A stretch of DNA of 64,000 nt from Endozoicomonas euniceicola (GCF_025562755.1 NZ_CP103300.1:1625501-1689500); one strand, 5' to 3'. Counted from the stretch's first letter, positions 34,767 to 45,324 are shown. The notes: a model not told the origin generated them from the letters alone. Translations and numbers: made by a program.

Positions 34767-35599
34767 CAGACTTTTTTCCTGAAGATGCGCTGATGCCGGT
34801 CAATGGTTTCAAGCTGCTCTGACGATTGACTGAACTGAATATTTTCCCGACGCCCAAGGCACAAAATCCCCCGGGATCTCAAACTGTCAATCAACAGTTT
34901 CAGCACCCGGTCCTGCAACTCACTATTGAAATAAATCAGCACATTGCGGCACAGAACCAGGTTCATTTCACCGAAGACACCATCCGATACCAGGTTGTGG
35001 TTGGCAAAGGTAATATGCTCTAACAGCCGTCCATTAAATTTGATGGAGTCGTAACCCCGGCTGCAATACTTTTCCAATGACGAATAGCCACCGGACTTGC
35101 TGTAATTGCCTTCATACAGTGACAACTCTGAATCCGGATAAATACCACTGCGGGCAATTTTCAGGGAATTTTCATTAAAGTCCGTCGCGTATATCTGACA
35201 GCGATCCAGCAGGTTTTCTTCATCCAGCAAGATTGCCATGGAATACGCTTCCTGCCCTGTCGCACAACCAGCATGCCAGATTTTTATAAAAGGAAAGGTT
35301 TTCAACAGGGGAATGATATTCTTACGCAGTGCCTGAAAAAAGTCGGGGTCGCGAAACATTTCAGTGACGGTGACAGACATATCCTTAACAAAATGAGCAA
35401 AGGCGGTTTCATCATGGATAAACAGGGGAATAAGATCACTGATCCGGTCCGTTTTCGCCGCTCTCATGTGCTTGCGAATGCGCCGCATCATTGAAGCCCG
35501 GGCATAGTGGGTAAACTCATATCCGTATCGAGTTTTGACGGCTTCCAGCAACAGCTGCAGCTCCAGGTCCTGATAAGTCTCTGTCATTTGAATAACCAC
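34766..35599 (-). CDS. CheR-type protein methyltransferase
   Basis: The 277-residue SAM-dependent glutamate methyltransferase has an N-terminal helical domain (YGYEFTHYARASMMRRIRKHM) and a methyltransferase domain with HAGCATGQEAYSMAILL as the SAM-binding motif I, the ATDFNENSL acidic loop and LVLCRNVLIYFN. It overlaps the hybrid kinase gene by 16 bp and the CheB gene by 1 bp, so the whole set is translationally coupled. Confidence 0.94.
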   Translation of the reverse strand: MVIQMTETYQDLELQLLLEAVKTRYGYEFTHYARASMMRRIRKHMRAAKTDRISDLIPLFIHDETAFAHFVKDMSVTVTEMFRDPDFFQALRKNIIPLLKTFPFIKIWHAGCATGQEAYSMAILLDEENLLDRCQIYATDFNENSLKIARSGIYPDSELSLYEGNYSKSGGYSSLEKYCSRGYDSIKFNGRLLEHITFANHNLVSDGVFGEMNLVLCRNVLIYFNSELQDRVLKLLIDSLRSRGILCLGRRENIQFSQSSEQLETIDRHQRIFRKKV

Positions 35600-38500
35600 A
35601 GTTTCATCATGGCCACCAGCTTTTCCAGATCAACCGGTTTGGTCATATAATCATTAGCTCCGGCGTCAATGCATTTAGACTTGTCGTCTGACATGGCTTT
35701 AGCCGTGAGCGCAATAACCGGCAGATCCTTCAGTTGCGGGTTTTCCCTCATTTTTGTCATGGCTTCATAGCCATCCATCACTGGCATCATGATATCCATC
35801 AGCACCAGTTCGATACCCTCTTCTTCTTCCAGTTTATTCAGGGCATTCTCACCGTTATCAGCAATCAGTACTTCCAGCCCGATAGCCTGAAGACCTTTTG
35901 ACAGGGCAAAGGTATTACGCAGGTCATCATCCACCAGCAAAATTTTGTGACCTTCCAGGGAATTTTCAGGCATACTCACGGCTTTCTGATTTGACCCTTT
36001 ATTTTTTTCGATGGAATGAATAAACAGGCTGACCTCATCAAGCACCCGCTCCGATGCCAGGTCGCCTTTCAGAACCATTGAGCTACTGTATTTCTGAAGC
36101 TGGTTATGTTCTTCTTTATCGAACTTCCGGCTGGTATGAATGACGATCGACGGCATCTTGCCCCGCAATTTCTCGTACAGACTTTCCAGAAACGACAACC
36201 CGCTTATATCAGGCAGGTCAACGTCCATAACAATGCACTGCCACTCATGTTCCAGTTGTGAAGCCATGGCATCTGCTGCCGTTTTAGCTTCACCAACATT
36301 CAACCCTTTCTTCACCAGCAATTCCTTCATATGCGCCCGACTGCTGTCGTCCGCATCAAGAAGCAATGTATGACGGATGTCGGATGATATAGCCTGCTCA
36401 ACCGTTGTAAACACGGATTCCAGATCCGCTACTGTCACAGGCTTCGTTAAATAGCCCACCGCCTGAGAATTTTGAATCTCATCTCTATCCCGGCCGGAAA
36501 TAATATGCACCGGAATATCACGGGTTAATGGTTCGCTCTTGAGAATATTAAGAACCGCTTCACCATCCATATCAGGCAAACCAAGATCAAGCACAATAGC
36601 CCCCGGGCGGCTGGATTTAGCCAGCTCAATACCTTCCTGCCCACTGTGCGCCGTTAAACAGACATACTGATGGTTTTTCGCTATCTGGGATAAAATGGAG
36701 GAAAAATGCTCATCGTCTTCAATCAGCAGAAGCGTTTTGCCGTCTGAAGGTAATGGGGCAGCATTAACCTTAGGTGACGGTTTCGGTGTCGCTGCCATCT
36801 CCCGAACCTTTTTGCGAGCCTTTCCCTGAGCAGCAGCAGTTTTGTTGGTTGCGACACCTGACAGACCATCAGAAACTGCCGGTGAGTAACTTTCTGCCAG
36901 AATTTTTTCACCTGTAAGAGAACAAACGGCATTGTCTGGCAGATAGAGCGTAAAGGTTGTACCTTCATTTTCTGTACTGACAAGCCCAATGTACCCACCC
37001 AGCATGTTCGCCATTTCCCGGGAAATAGCCAGGCCAAGCCCGGTGCCACCATACTGACGACTGGTTGAACCATCCGCCTGCTGGAAAGCTTCAAATATAA
37101 CTTTCTGCTTCTCTTTCGGAATCCCTATACCAGTATCCCTGACATCAAAGGCCACATAGGTCTCTTCACCATGCTCTGTTTGTCGGCTGGTATTGTGAAT
37201 GCGAATATAAACACCGCCGCTTTCAGTGAACTTGAAGCCGTTAGAAAGGAAATTCTTAATAATCTGCATCAGCCGCTGACTGTCTGAAAGAATGCATCGC
37301 GTGGTGCCAGGGTCAACTTCTACGGAGAAGTCGAGCCCTTTGTCATCGGCCAGAGGCTTAAAGAGTGTTCTGGCGCTGGTACACAGTTCTTCAATATCAA
37401 CATCTTCCAGATTAACTGCCATCTTGCCCGCCTCTACCTTAGACAGGTCGAGTATGTCGTTTATCAGGTCAAGCAGCTCTTTACCACCGTTGTATATGAC
37501 CTCGGCAGACTCAATCTGATCTTCGCTCAGGTTGCCCTCATCATTGTCTGCCAGCATCTGCGCCAGCAGCAGCAGAGAATTCAGGGGCGTGCGAAGCTCG
37601 TGGGACATATTCGCCAGAAACTCTGACTTGTATTTACTGGCCAGCTCCAGCTCTTTGGCTTTTTCTTCCAGTGTTTTACTGGACAGCTCAATATCAAGGT
37701 TTTTACGTTCAATTTCAGCTTTCTGCTGTTGCAGCATTTCAGTCTTTTCTTCCAGCTCAACATTGGACTTCTGCATCTCCTCACTTTGAGCTTGCAGTTC
37801 TTCCTGAGACTCCTCCAGAATCCTGGCGCGGTTTTCCAGCTCATCATTCACAGCCTTAAGTTCTTCCTGCTGCTCACGCATGGCTTCTGACTGCTTGGTG
37901 GTTTTGCCCAGCAACTGGTTAACACGGGTTCGGTACTGGGCTGAGTTAATGCTGATCGCGACACTTTCAACGGACTGCTCAAGAAAGGCTTTGTGATCTT
38001 CGGTCAATGGCTTCAGTAACCCAAACTCAAGAACACCTTTTACTTCATTCTCATAAATCAGAGGCATCACAATAACCGACCTGGGAGAAGTCATTCCCAA
38101 ACCCGACTCCACGGTCATGTAGTCGTCCGGCAGGTTGGTGAGCTCAATGGTCTGCTGCTCAAGCGCAGCCTGCCCGACCATCCCCTCACCCAGTTCAAAG
38201 CTGTTCTTGGTCTGCTTGCGCTGGCTCCAGGCGTAGGAGCCCATCAGCTGTAACTGCTTATCATCGTCCACGACATACATGGCGCCTGTCTGCATATCCA
38301 GATATTGCGCCAGATACGACACAATATTCTTACAGAGTTCAGCGATTTCCTGCTCTCCGCGAATACTGTTGTTCAGCCCGGCCTGTCCATCCTGCTGCCA
38401 GCTTTTCTTCTGGTTATCATTAATCACCCGTCGTAATTTTTCGGTCATTTCAGCAAAGCTGCTACTCAACTCACTGATTTCATTATGACCACTGATCACA

Positions 38501-39795
38501 TCCACCTGCACATAGTCACCGGACGCTACCCGATTCACCCAGGAGGTCATGGTACGAATGGGTTTTACCAGCCTGCGGGTGATCACCAGGGCAATCATTA
38601 ACACCAGCAGGATGGTGATTGCGGTAATAAACAACAGTCGGTTCCTGAAGCTTTTCACCGAAGCAAAAGCGTCTGTTTCCAGAACCTCCGAAATCATCAC
38701 CAGTGGCGTGCCCGCCACATTAATGGGGTGAAAAGTACCCAGAACAGGCTGCTCGCCCGCATTTTCATAACTGAGAATATGAGACCGACTGGCAACCAGT
38801 AACTCTTTTGTCTTCGAAGGTTTCCCGGCTGCCTCCACATCCAGGCTCAAATCAGAAAACTCATTTTCACTTAATTCATCATGGTCATGGCCGTGATCGT
38901 GATCCAGGTGTTCATCAAGCTCAACAAACTCGAAAGTCTCATCATCCAGACGACTGATCCAGTTTTCGACAAGGGGGTTATTGACCCGAATCTTCATGGT
39001 CTGATCAGACCCCAGTTCTGTTCCGTAGCGAACATACCGGTCTATACCAACGAGGTAAGATTTCAGCCCTGCACCAAACTGGTTATCATTCTCGAATATA
39101 CTCTGGACGTTATAAGCCAGTATCTGAACCGCCAGCACGCCATCCACGTCTTCCCGATCATTGATAATCGGCAAAATAAAGAAGCTAACGGGTTGGTCAT
39201 GAATGGCAGGGTATAAATCCACATCCGCATAACGGGGCTCAGCCTGCTCTATGCTGTTTTTGACCGCATGAGAAAAAGAGGTGGTTTTAAGTGCTTCATC
39301 TTCAAACAGGTTTTTTCCAAGGTCGGAATAAGCGTTCACCGTGTAAAGAATATTGCCATTGGCATCAGCCAGAATGACATCGGAATAATCGTAGTAGCGC
39401 AGAAAATCAAGAAACTCTCTGGAATAGTCATCCAGTATGTAGTTGTAAGGCTCGGAGTAAACAAAATCATTCAGGCTGTTATTGGATTCAGTAAAACCTT
39501 TTTCAAGTTTCTGCAGAAAAGTCTGTGCAATGCCTGCCTTTATAAACAGGTTGGTGACCACCGAATCAAAGTAATCATTAATTTGCTGGCTCAACAGGAG
39601 GTTGATGGTGGTCAGCTCCTGATAACGGCTGTCAACAATGGCATCTTTTCCTTCCCGGTATTCAATAAAGCCAATGATTGCGATGGGGGTTAAAGACAAT
39701 GCCATGAACCAGCTAAACAAAGTGGCTGCGAGCCCATGTCTGAATTTGGTTTGCGATTGTTGATTCTCTGCTTGCTTCATAAGGGGCAAATCCAT
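35584..39795 (-). CDS. Large hybrid sensor kinase with three receiver domains
   Basis: The 1403-residue membrane kinase has TM1 near residues 24-46 and a large periplasmic sensor region (47-385, Cache-like) with an unusual His/Asp cluster at 297-306 (HLDHDHGHDHDE region). TM2 is at about 388-407, then HAMP (408-465), GAF (485-620) and a coiled coil (630-720). HisKA has His732 in ANMSHELRTPLN, and HATPase (N box and GTGLGLAI) runs to 960. Three receiver domains follow at about 1020-1135, 1141-1255 and 1284-1403, the last with LVLMDIMMPVMDGYEA. It heads the cheR-cheB-GGDEF operon. The receivers probably relay phosphate or tune output to the downstream cyclase. Confidence 0.94.
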   Translation of the reverse strand: MDLPLMKQAENQQSQTKFRHGLAATLFSWFMALSLTPIAIIGFIEYREGKDAIVDSRYQELTTINLLLSQQINDYFDSVVTNLFIKAGIAQTFLQKLEKGFTESNNSLNDFVYSEPYNYILDDYSREFLDFLRYYDYSDVILADANGNILYTVNAYSDLGKNLFEDEALKTTSFSHAVKNSIEQAEPRYADVDLYPAIHDQPVSFFILPIINDREDVDGVLAVQILAYNVQSIFENDNQFGAGLKSYLVGIDRYVRYGTELGSDQTMKIRVNNPLVENWISRLDDETFEFVELDEHLDHDHGHDHDELSENEFSDLSLDVEAAGKPSKTKELLVASRSHILSYENAGEQPVLGTFHPINVAGTPLVMISEVLETDAFASVKSFRNRLLFITAITILLVLMIALVITRRLVKPIRTMTSWVNRVASGDYVQVDVISGHNEISELSSSFAEMTEKLRRVINDNQKKSWQQDGQAGLNNSIRGEQEIAELCKNIVSYLAQYLDMQTGAMYVVDDDKQLQLMGSYAWSQRKQTKNSFELGEGMVGQAALEQQTIELTNLPDDYMTVESGLGMTSPRSVIVMPLIYENEVKGVLEFGLLKPLTEDHKAFLEQSVESVAISINSAQYRTRVNQLLGKTTKQSEAMREQQEELKAVNDELENRARILEESQEELQAQSEEMQKSNVELEEKTEMLQQQKAEIERKNLDIELSSKTLEEKAKELELASKYKSEFLANMSHELRTPLNSLLLLAQMLADNDEGNLSEDQIESAEVIYNGGKELLDLINDILDLSKVEAGKMAVNLEDVDIEELCTSARTLFKPLADDKGLDFSVEVDPGTTRCILSDSQRLMQIIKNFLSNGFKFTESGGVYIRIHNTSRQTEHGEETYVAFDVRDTGIGIPKEKQKVIFEAFQQADGSTSRQYGGTGLGLAISREMANMLGGYIGLVSTENEGTTFTLYLPDNAVCSLTGEKILAESYSPAVSDGLSGVATNKTAAAQGKARKKVREMAATPKPSPKVNAAPLPSDGKTLLLIEDDEHFSSILSQIAKNHQYVCLTAHSGQEGIELAKSSRPGAIVLDLGLPDMDGEAVLNILKSEPLTRDIPVHIISGRDRDEIQNSQAVGYLTKPVTVADLESVFTTVEQAISSDIRHTLLLDADDSSRAHMKELLVKKGLNVGEAKTAADAMASQLEHEWQCIVMDVDLPDISGLSFLESLYEKLRGKMPSIVIHTSRKFDKEEHNQLQKYSSSMVLKGDLASERVLDEVSLFIHSIEKNKGSNQKAVSMPENSLEGHKILLVDDDLRNTFALSKGLQAIGLEVLIADNGENALNKLEEEEGIELVLMDIMMPVMDGYEAMTKMRENPQLKDLPVIALTAKAMSDDKSKCIDAGANDYMTKPVDLEKLVAMMKLWLFK

Positions 39796-39906
39796 TGCAT
39801 CCTGATCAACCTGATGTTCAGGCTTTAACCCTTATTCAATCGCCCCCGCTGTAGAAAGGTTTAGCGGAAATTCCTCACAGAAATCCGCAAATAAGCTGTT
39901 AGCCAT

Positions 39907-40647
39907 TCAGGCACCAAGATAAGCTTCCTGAACCGCTTCGTTGGTCAACAGAACGCTGCCCTGATCCTGCAGAACAATACGTCCGTTTTCCAGAACATAG
40001 CCCCGGTCTGCCAGCCTGAGTGCCTGATTGGCATTCTGTTCAACCAGAAAAACCGTTACACCTTCGCTCCGTAGCCTGTCGATGATCTCAAAGATCTGCT
40101 GAATAATAATGGGAGCCAGCCCCAGGGAAGGCTCATCCAGAAGCAGTAACCGGGGAGAACTCATCAGCGCCCTGGCAATGGCCAGCATTTGCTGCTCACC
40201 GCCGGACATGGTGCCGCCCCGTTGTTTTAAACGCTCCTTAAGCCGGGGAAATAGCTCTAATACGTGTTCAAGATTTCTCTGAAACCTCTCCCCTTCTGCA
40301 AAAAATCCCCCCATGGTCAGGTTTTCCTCAACCGTGAGGCGGGAAAAAATCCGACGACCTTCCGGTACAATCGCCAGCCCTGAACGCATAATCTCAGACG
40401 TGGGCCTGTGCGTGATGTCCTGACCGTCATAAATAATCCGGCCTGAGCTGGCTTTGGGTTCACCGCAGATCGTCATCAATAAAGACGTTTTGCCCGCCCC
40501 GTTCGCGCCAATCAGAGTAACAATTTCCCCCGGACAGATATCCACGCTGACGCTATCCAGCGCCTGAACCTTGCCATAAAAAGTGGATACCTTTTCCACA
40601 CTCAATAAAGGCTTTCCCATCAACTGTTCAATCACACCATCAGACAT
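39907..40647 (-). CDS. livF: Branched-chain amino-acid ABC transporter ATPase LivF
   Basis: This 246-residue cytoplasmic ATPase of the HAAT importer has Walker A GANGAGKTSL, signature SGGEQQMLAIARAL and Walker B LLLLDEPSLGLAP. It energises uptake of Leu/Ile/Val through LivHM. It is the last gene of livHMGF, 2 bp after livG. Confidence 0.96.
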   Translation of the reverse strand: MSDGVIEQLMGKPLLSVEKVSTFYGKVQALDSVSVDICPGEIVTLIGANGAGKTSLLMTICGEPKASSGRIIYDGQDITHRPTSEIMRSGLAIVPEGRRIFSRLTVEENLTMGGFFAEGERFQRNLEHVLELFPRLKERLKQRGGTMSGGEQQMLAIARALMSSPRLLLLDEPSLGLAPIIIQQIFEIIDRLRSEGVTVFLVEQNANQALRLADRGYVLENGRIVLQDQGSVLLTNEAVQEAYLGA

Positions 40648-40650
40648 GGT

Positions 40651-41418
40651 TCAGGACTCCCCCAGATAAGCCTTGATCACTTCCGGATGACTTCGCACCC
40701 TGTCCGGAACACCAGAAGCCAATGGCCGCCCCTGGTTAATCACATAAATACGGTCTGAAATATCCATCACCAGTTTCATATCGTGCTCAATCAACAACAC
40801 AGAGACTTTATGATTTTTTCTAAGGTCTGAAATCAGCGCATTCAGCCCGGCGGTTTCATTAGGGTTTAAACCGGCAGCGGGTTCATCCAGCATAAGAAGC
40901 TCAGGTCGGGTCACCATGCAGCGGGCTATTTCCAGTCGCCGTTGCTGACCATAAGCCAGATTTCCCGCTTCCCGGTTGGCAAACTCAGACAACCCCACTT
41001 TATCCAGCCAGTATTCAGACTGCTCCAGAGCCTGCTGCTCACTGCGACGAAAAGCCGGTGTTTTAAACAGACCGGACAACAGGTTGGTGTTCAGGTGTCG
41101 ATGCTGTGCCACCAGAAGGTTTTCCAGTACCGTCATGGATTTAAACAGCCGGACATTCTGAAAAGTCCGAACCAGCCCCAGGCGGGATATTTTAAATCCC
41201 GGCAATTGATGAATAGCCTTTCCCTTAAACCGGACTACACCACCCGTTGGCTTATAAAAGCCCGTCAGGCAATTAAACACCGTTGTTTTACCGGCTCCGT
41301 TTGGCCCGATAATGGAGACAATCTCTCCCAAACGAACTTTCAACGCGACCTGATCCACAGCCAGCAACCCACCAAAGCGCATACTCAAATCATCGGCTTC
41401 CAGTAACCATTCACTCAT
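40651..41418 (-). CDS. livG: Branched-chain amino-acid ABC transporter ATPase LivG
   Basis: The 255-residue ATPase partner of LivF has Walker [12 protein letters not shown], the LivG-type signature [14 protein letters not shown] and Walker [16 protein letters not shown]. The LivG-specific RTFQNVRLF is present. Its start overlaps the livM stop by 4 bp. Confidence 0.96.
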   Translation of the reverse strand: MSEWLLEADDLSMRFGGLLAVDQVALKVRLGEIVSIIGPNGAGKTTVFNCLTGFYKPTGGVVRFKGKAIHQLPGFKISRLGLVRTFQNVRLFKSMTVLENLLVAQHRHLNTNLLSGLFKTPAFRRSEQQALEQSEYWLDKVGLSEFANREAGNLAYGQQRRLEIARCMVTRPELLMLDEPAAGLNPNETAGLNALISDLRKNHKVSVLLIEHDMKLVMDISDRIYVINQGRPLASGVPDRVRSHPEVIKAYLGES

Positions 41419-42734
41419 GAGGACGCTCCTGCTTCGAGAACCTGATCTTCAGAGGCTTTATTTTTTGTTTTTAATGTCAGGTGGGGACGTTTCATGGGCA
41501 ATAACCCTTCAGGACGCCAGACCATCATGCACACCATCATCAAGCCAAACATCAGCATGCGGTATTCCTGAAACTCCCTCGCCAGTTCCGGCAGCATGGT
41601 CATAATCACCGCCGCAAGAATAACCCCCAGCTGCGACCCCATTCCCCCAAGCACAACAATGGCAAGAATGATGGCTGACTCAATAAAGGTAAACGACTCA
41701 GGACTAATAAACCCCTGTCGTGCAGCAAAGAAAGTACCGGCGAAACCGGCAAACGTCGCACCAATGGTAAAAGCAGACAGTTTAATCGCCGTTGGATTTA
41801 ACCCCAGCGACCGGCAGGCAATATCATCTTCCCTTAAAGCCTCCCAGGCTCTGCCAATAGGCATTCGCAACAGACGATTGATGACAAACAGAGTCGCCAG
41901 CACCAGCAGCAGGGCAAGAATATAAAGAAAGATAACTTTATAAACGCCGCTGTAATCAATACCAAAAAACTCGTGAAAGGTCGTTCCGTCTTTGGCACGC
42001 CGGTTAAACTCCAGGCCAAACAGCGTTGGCTTGGGAATCCGAGAAATGCCATTAGGACCATTGGTCAGTTCCGTCCAGTTATTCAGCAGAATGCGGATAA
42101 TCTCTCCAAACCCCAACGTCACAATGGCAAGGTAATCCCCTCTCAGGCGTAACACCGGAAAACCAAGAATAAAACCAAAGAAGGCAGCCAGCAGCCCACC
42201 GGCTAACAATCCGATCCAGAAATCCACGCCAAAGTACTGGCTCAGCAGCGCGTAACCATAAGCCCCTACCGCATAAAATCCGACATACCCCAAATCCAGC
42301 AAACCCGCCAGACCCACCACAACATTTAGCCCCAACCCCAGCATGACATAAATCAACGTCAGGGTAGCCAGGTCGATAGCGCCTCTTGAGGTATAAAATG
42401 GCCAGACAAATAAAGCGGCAATGGCAAAACAAAGCAGCAGCCTGCGGAGGTTGTTGAAAAAAGAGTTAAAAGAAGCAGGCTTTGTCGTCAGTACCGGCAC
42501 AGCAGGTAAATACTGCCTGACTGACTTAAAACCATCATCCAGCCAGTCCCTGAGGAGCTGAAAGGCAAAAACAACGACTGTCCCTAAGGCGATTGACGTA
42601 TAGACGGATGACTCAACACCCTCAACCCGCAGAATCATACCATCAGACTGAAGTCGTACACCCAGCATAAGGCTGGCAAGAACCACTAACACTACGGATG
42701 ACAGAATGGCCGGAGTCCAGCGAAGTGTTTTCAT
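41415..42734 (-). CDS. livM: Branched-chain amino-acid ABC permease LivM
   Basis: This 439-residue permease has an N-terminal extension with two helices, as in pseudomonad BraE, followed by the family core ([29 protein letters not shown], then [29 protein letters not shown], the EAA-like loop). It pairs with LivH in the inner membrane. Its start overlaps the livH stop by 4 bp. Confidence 0.95.
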   Translation of the reverse strand: MKTLRWTPAILSSVVLVVLASLMLGVRLQSDGMILRVEGVESSVYTSIALGTVVVFAFQLLRDWLDDGFKSVRQYLPAVPVLTTKPASFNSFFNNLRRLLLCFAIAALFVWPFYTSRGAIDLATLTLIYVMLGLGLNVVVGLAGLLDLGYVGFYAVGAYGYALLSQYFGVDFWIGLLAGGLLAAFFGFILGFPVLRLRGDYLAIVTLGFGEIIRILLNNWTELTNGPNGISRIPKPTLFGLEFNRRAKDGTTFHEFFGIDYSGVYKVIFLYILALLLVLATLFVINRLLRMPIGRAWEALREDDIACRSLGLNPTAIKLSAFTIGATFAGFAGTFFAARQGFISPESFTFIESAIILAIVVLGGMGSQLGVILAAVIMTMLPELAREFQEYRMLMFGLMMVCMMVWRPEGLLPMKRPHLTLKTKNKASEDQVLEAGASS

Positions 42735-43657
42735 ACTTTTTCTACCTCTGGACGACCAAGAATACCTGTGGGTCTGAACAACAGAATCAGGACCAGCAGG
42801 CTAAAAGCAACAACGTCTTTATACTCACTACTGAAATAACCTGCTGTCATGGCTTCCGTTACCCCAAGAATCAATCCACCCAGTACCGCCCCGGGAATAC
42901 TGCCAATGCCTCCCAGCACCGCCGCAGTAAACGCTTTTAACCCCGCCATAAAGCCAATGTAGGGATTAACCACACCGTAATACAGCCCCAGCAAAACCCC
43001 TGCCACAGCCGCCAGTGCCGCACCAATAACAAACGTCAGTGAAATAATCTGGTTGGTATTAATTCCCAGCAGTCCGGTCATACCCAGATCTTCAGCGCAG
43101 GCCCGGCAGGCTCTGCCCATACGGGAACGGGAAATAAACAGCGTCAGGACCGTCATCGAAATAAAAGTGACCAAAAAAATAATCACCTGCATATACGACA
43201 GGGTTGCATTAAACCCGTCCTCAGGCCCAAAGACCCAGCCACCACTAATCAGCCCCGGCATAGCAATATCCCTGGAACCTTGCGCCAGACGAACATAGTT
43301 TTGCAGAAAAATAGACATACCAATGGCGGATATCAGCGCTATCAGGCGGTTGCTGTTTCTTAAAGGACGATAAGCCACCCGCTCAACCGCAAAGCCGTAG
43401 GTACTGGTGATGATAATGCTGATAATAAAGGCAGCGGCAAGCATTAAAACGACACTGTCAATTCCCATCATGGCCAATGCTGCTAACACAATAAAGGCAA
43501 CATAACTGCCAATCATGTAGAGCTCTCCATGGGCAAAATTGATCATGCCAATTATTCCATAGACCATCGTGTAGCCGATGGCGATGAGTGCGTAGGTGCT
43601 GCCTATTGTCAGTCCGTTAAGTACCTGTTGAATAAGGTAATATCCGGAATCCCCCAT
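42731..43657 (-). CDS. livH: Branched-chain amino-acid ABC permease LivH
   Basis: This 308-residue permease has the family start ([43 protein letters not shown]) and the conserved loop [20 protein letters not shown]. It heads the livHMGF cluster. In most relatives livK is directly upstream; here livK is 13.7 kb away (57381-58502), separated by accessory DNA, so livHMGF must use another promoter. A diverged copy of its first 35 codons occurs at 48975-49075. Confidence 0.95.
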   Translation of the reverse strand: MGDSGYYLIQQVLNGLTIGSTYALIAIGYTMVYGIIGMINFAHGELYMIGSYVAFIVLAALAMMGIDSVVLMLAAAFIISIIITSTYGFAVERVAYRPLRNSNRLIALISAIGMSIFLQNYVRLAQGSRDIAMPGLISGGWVFGPEDGFNATLSYMQVIIFLVTFISMTVLTLFISRSRMGRACRACAEDLGMTGLLGINTNQIISLTFVIGAALAAVAGVLLGLYYGVVNPYIGFMAGLKAFTAAVLGGIGSIPGAVLGGLILGVTEAMTAGYFSSEYKDVVAFSLLVLILLFRPTGILGRPEVEKV

Positions 43658-43740
43658 TCTACGACCTCTTTTTTATTATTCTGGTTAGAAGTGTCTTTTT
43701 GAGCTATTTCTTACTTTTCTTTATATAGTTTGCCCTGATT

Positions 43741-43790
43741 TTGCCCCAAGATGACAAGCCAGATATGATCTTGGGGCAAGTTGGGGCAAA
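43741..43790. repeat. Inverted TTGGGGCAA repeats near integrase
   Basis: A perfect 12-bp inverted repeat (TTGCCCCAAGAT/ATCTTGGGGCAA) with a 15-base loop is followed by a further GTTGGGGCAA. Repeated 9-bp sites beside a tyrosine integrase gene look like arm-type binding sites of an attachment region. The same motif is absent from the second copy of this border at 49097-49120. Confidence 0.5.
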
Positions 43791-43828
43791 TTATGTAAAT
43801 CCGAGTAAAAATCAATAAAAACCCCATA

Positions 43829-43875
43829 GAGCCTGCCCGATTCTCTCATACGACAATGGTTCTTGGTAGGGAAGG
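43829..43875 (+). repeat. 47-bp direct repeat, copy 1
   Basis: GAGCCTGCCCGATTCTCTCA and the following 27 bases, ending TTGGTAGGGAAGG, recur at 49120-49166 with three mismatches. The pair brackets a 5.3-kb segment and lies just outside the integrase gene, so it could be attachment-site or duplication borders. Confidence 0.75.
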
Positions 43876-43885
43876 AGTAAAAGTT

Positions 43886-44518
43886 GTGCCGGTAGAAGTA
43901 ACGCCCAGTAAGAATAAGCAAAATAAGCGTGTTTATCGGGTGAGAATCCGAGTCCGGAAAGGAGACTTTCAACGTAGCCAAACCCAGACATTCAACGACA
44001 AGCGTCAGGGGTTATCCTGGGGCAACCGCAAAGAAGAGGAATTCCTCAACGAATACGAACAAATCCAGAGCGGTCGCCCACCGAAACCCAAAGACAGCAA
44101 CCTGACATTATCGGAGTACCTGCAAAAGCTACTGGACTACATGGAAATTCTTCCAGAAAGCGACAGATTTCGTTCAGCAGACCTGTCCTGTCTGCGGAAG
44201 TGGCAAAAAACACCACTGGCTGACATCAAGTCGCCAAACCTGTCCGGTCAGGACCTGATTAACTTCTTTGAACGGCGCATCAGGGAACAGCGCATAAGTC
44301 CGGCAACCAATCATTCGGATATGTGTGTGCTGGTAAAGGCACTCAAATGGCACAGGCGGTTGAACATCCCGTTCAATAACTTCATTACCGATGAGCTGCG
44401 TCAGGATATGTGGGATTTGGGATTAACAGGCAAATCCCGTCATAAAGACATTCGGCCAACAGAGCAACAGGTACTCACCCTTTATCGCCACTTCCGTCCG
44501 CCATGTGGTGCTGCGTAA
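43886..44518 (+). pseudogene. Truncated tyrosine integrase
   Basis: The 211-codon frame starts at GTG (ribosome-binding site GGAG nine bases upstream). It contains the N-terminal arm-binding region (KRVYRVRIRVRKGDFQRSQTQTFNDKRQG) and the core-binding SAM-like domain (LTLSEYLQKLLDYMEILPE ... SPATNHSDMCVLVKALKWHRR) of a phage-type integrase. It breaks off at PTEQQVLTLYRHFRPP, so the whole catalytic domain with its R-H-R-Y residues is missing. Unrelated sequence follows. Confidence 0.75.
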
Positions 44519-44860
44519 ACGCACGACGCTGGGAGACGCTGGCTTACTGAAAAAGATTAGCGTTGATATCCATCCGAACCTGAACCTGATCCGTGAGGTC
44601 AATGACTTCCATACGCTGTTTGAAGGGCAGGCACTGCGCACCAGCGAGCATTTCCGCGAAGCCTACGGGGAAGCAGAGTGTTCGGCAAAACCCTGGGTGA
44701 AAAGATGGACGAGTATATCCACGACCACAGCGAAGCCAATGGCTTTGACCTGAGATACAACGCCTCCATGCAGCCATCCGACAATGACTGGCGGGATTGC
44801 TCTCAGGTGCTTTCACAGCGTGACTTTGCCAGCTTGATGCGGGAAGGGTGGAGCCGTTAG
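44505..44860 (+). pseudogene. Frameshifted gene fragment of unknown family
   Basis: Two overlapping frames read as one protein with a shift near 44680. The first is KISVDIHPNLNLIREVNDFH...EHFREAYGEAE, the second VFGKTLGEKMDEYIHDHSEANGFDLRYNASM...DFASLMREGWSR. It starts inside the integrase remnant, so a deletion fused the two. I do not recognise the family. Confidence 0.45.
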
Positions 44861-45324
44861 GAGGCGGTCTTGAAAAAGGGAACCTGGATTCTGGGCAGTT
44901 GCATCCGGCTGCATGTACTGGTCAGATATTCCCGCCAGTAGGGCCATACATTGAACATGACATTTCGGGTCGCAAATGCCTCAATAGCCTCTGCACTCAG
45001 TTCCGGATCAAGCATTTCATATTCAGCAACAAAGGTTGCCTCAATAAGCGCCTTTTGCTCCAGTTCACCATTGACTGGCAGCATCATCCGGCTGCCAACA
45101 TCGGCGTAAAAACGGACAATCCTGGCCTTCAGTCCGTCATCGTCCTCAAAGTCGATCTGTTCCGTTCTGGAGACTAGATGCTTCGACTGAATCTGTAAGT
45201 TTTCTATTGCCGGGTCATAAGCCGGAAAAAACTGCTCAGCCATCCAGCAGTTAGCAGAAAATAAAGAAACGCTATTGATCTCCAGGGCTTTAACAGCCTG
45301 TTTCAGTGCTTCGTCATTCACCAT
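44857..45324 (-). CDS. SecB-like chaperone-fold protein
   Basis: The 155-residue soluble acidic protein has a C-terminal half reading ATRNVMFNVWPYWREYLTSTCSRMQLPRIQVPFFK. This follows the SecB pattern (F-P-Y-x-R-E-x-(V)-x-x-x-x-x-R-x-(G)-x-P-x-x-x-P) with the usual beta-strand order before it. SecB-like proteins in accessory regions often serve as chaperones of toxin-antitoxin modules. A hicAB pair lies 1.9 kb away beyond an IS605-type element. The similarity is judged by eye. Confidence 0.55.
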   Translation of the reverse strand: MVNDEALKQAVKALEINSVSLFSANCWMAEQFFPAYDPAIENLQIQSKHLVSRTEQIDFEDDDGLKARIVRFYADVGSRMMLPVNGELEQKALIEATFVAEYEMLDPELSAEAIEAFATRNVMFNVWPYWREYLTSTCSRMQLPRIQVPFFKTAS

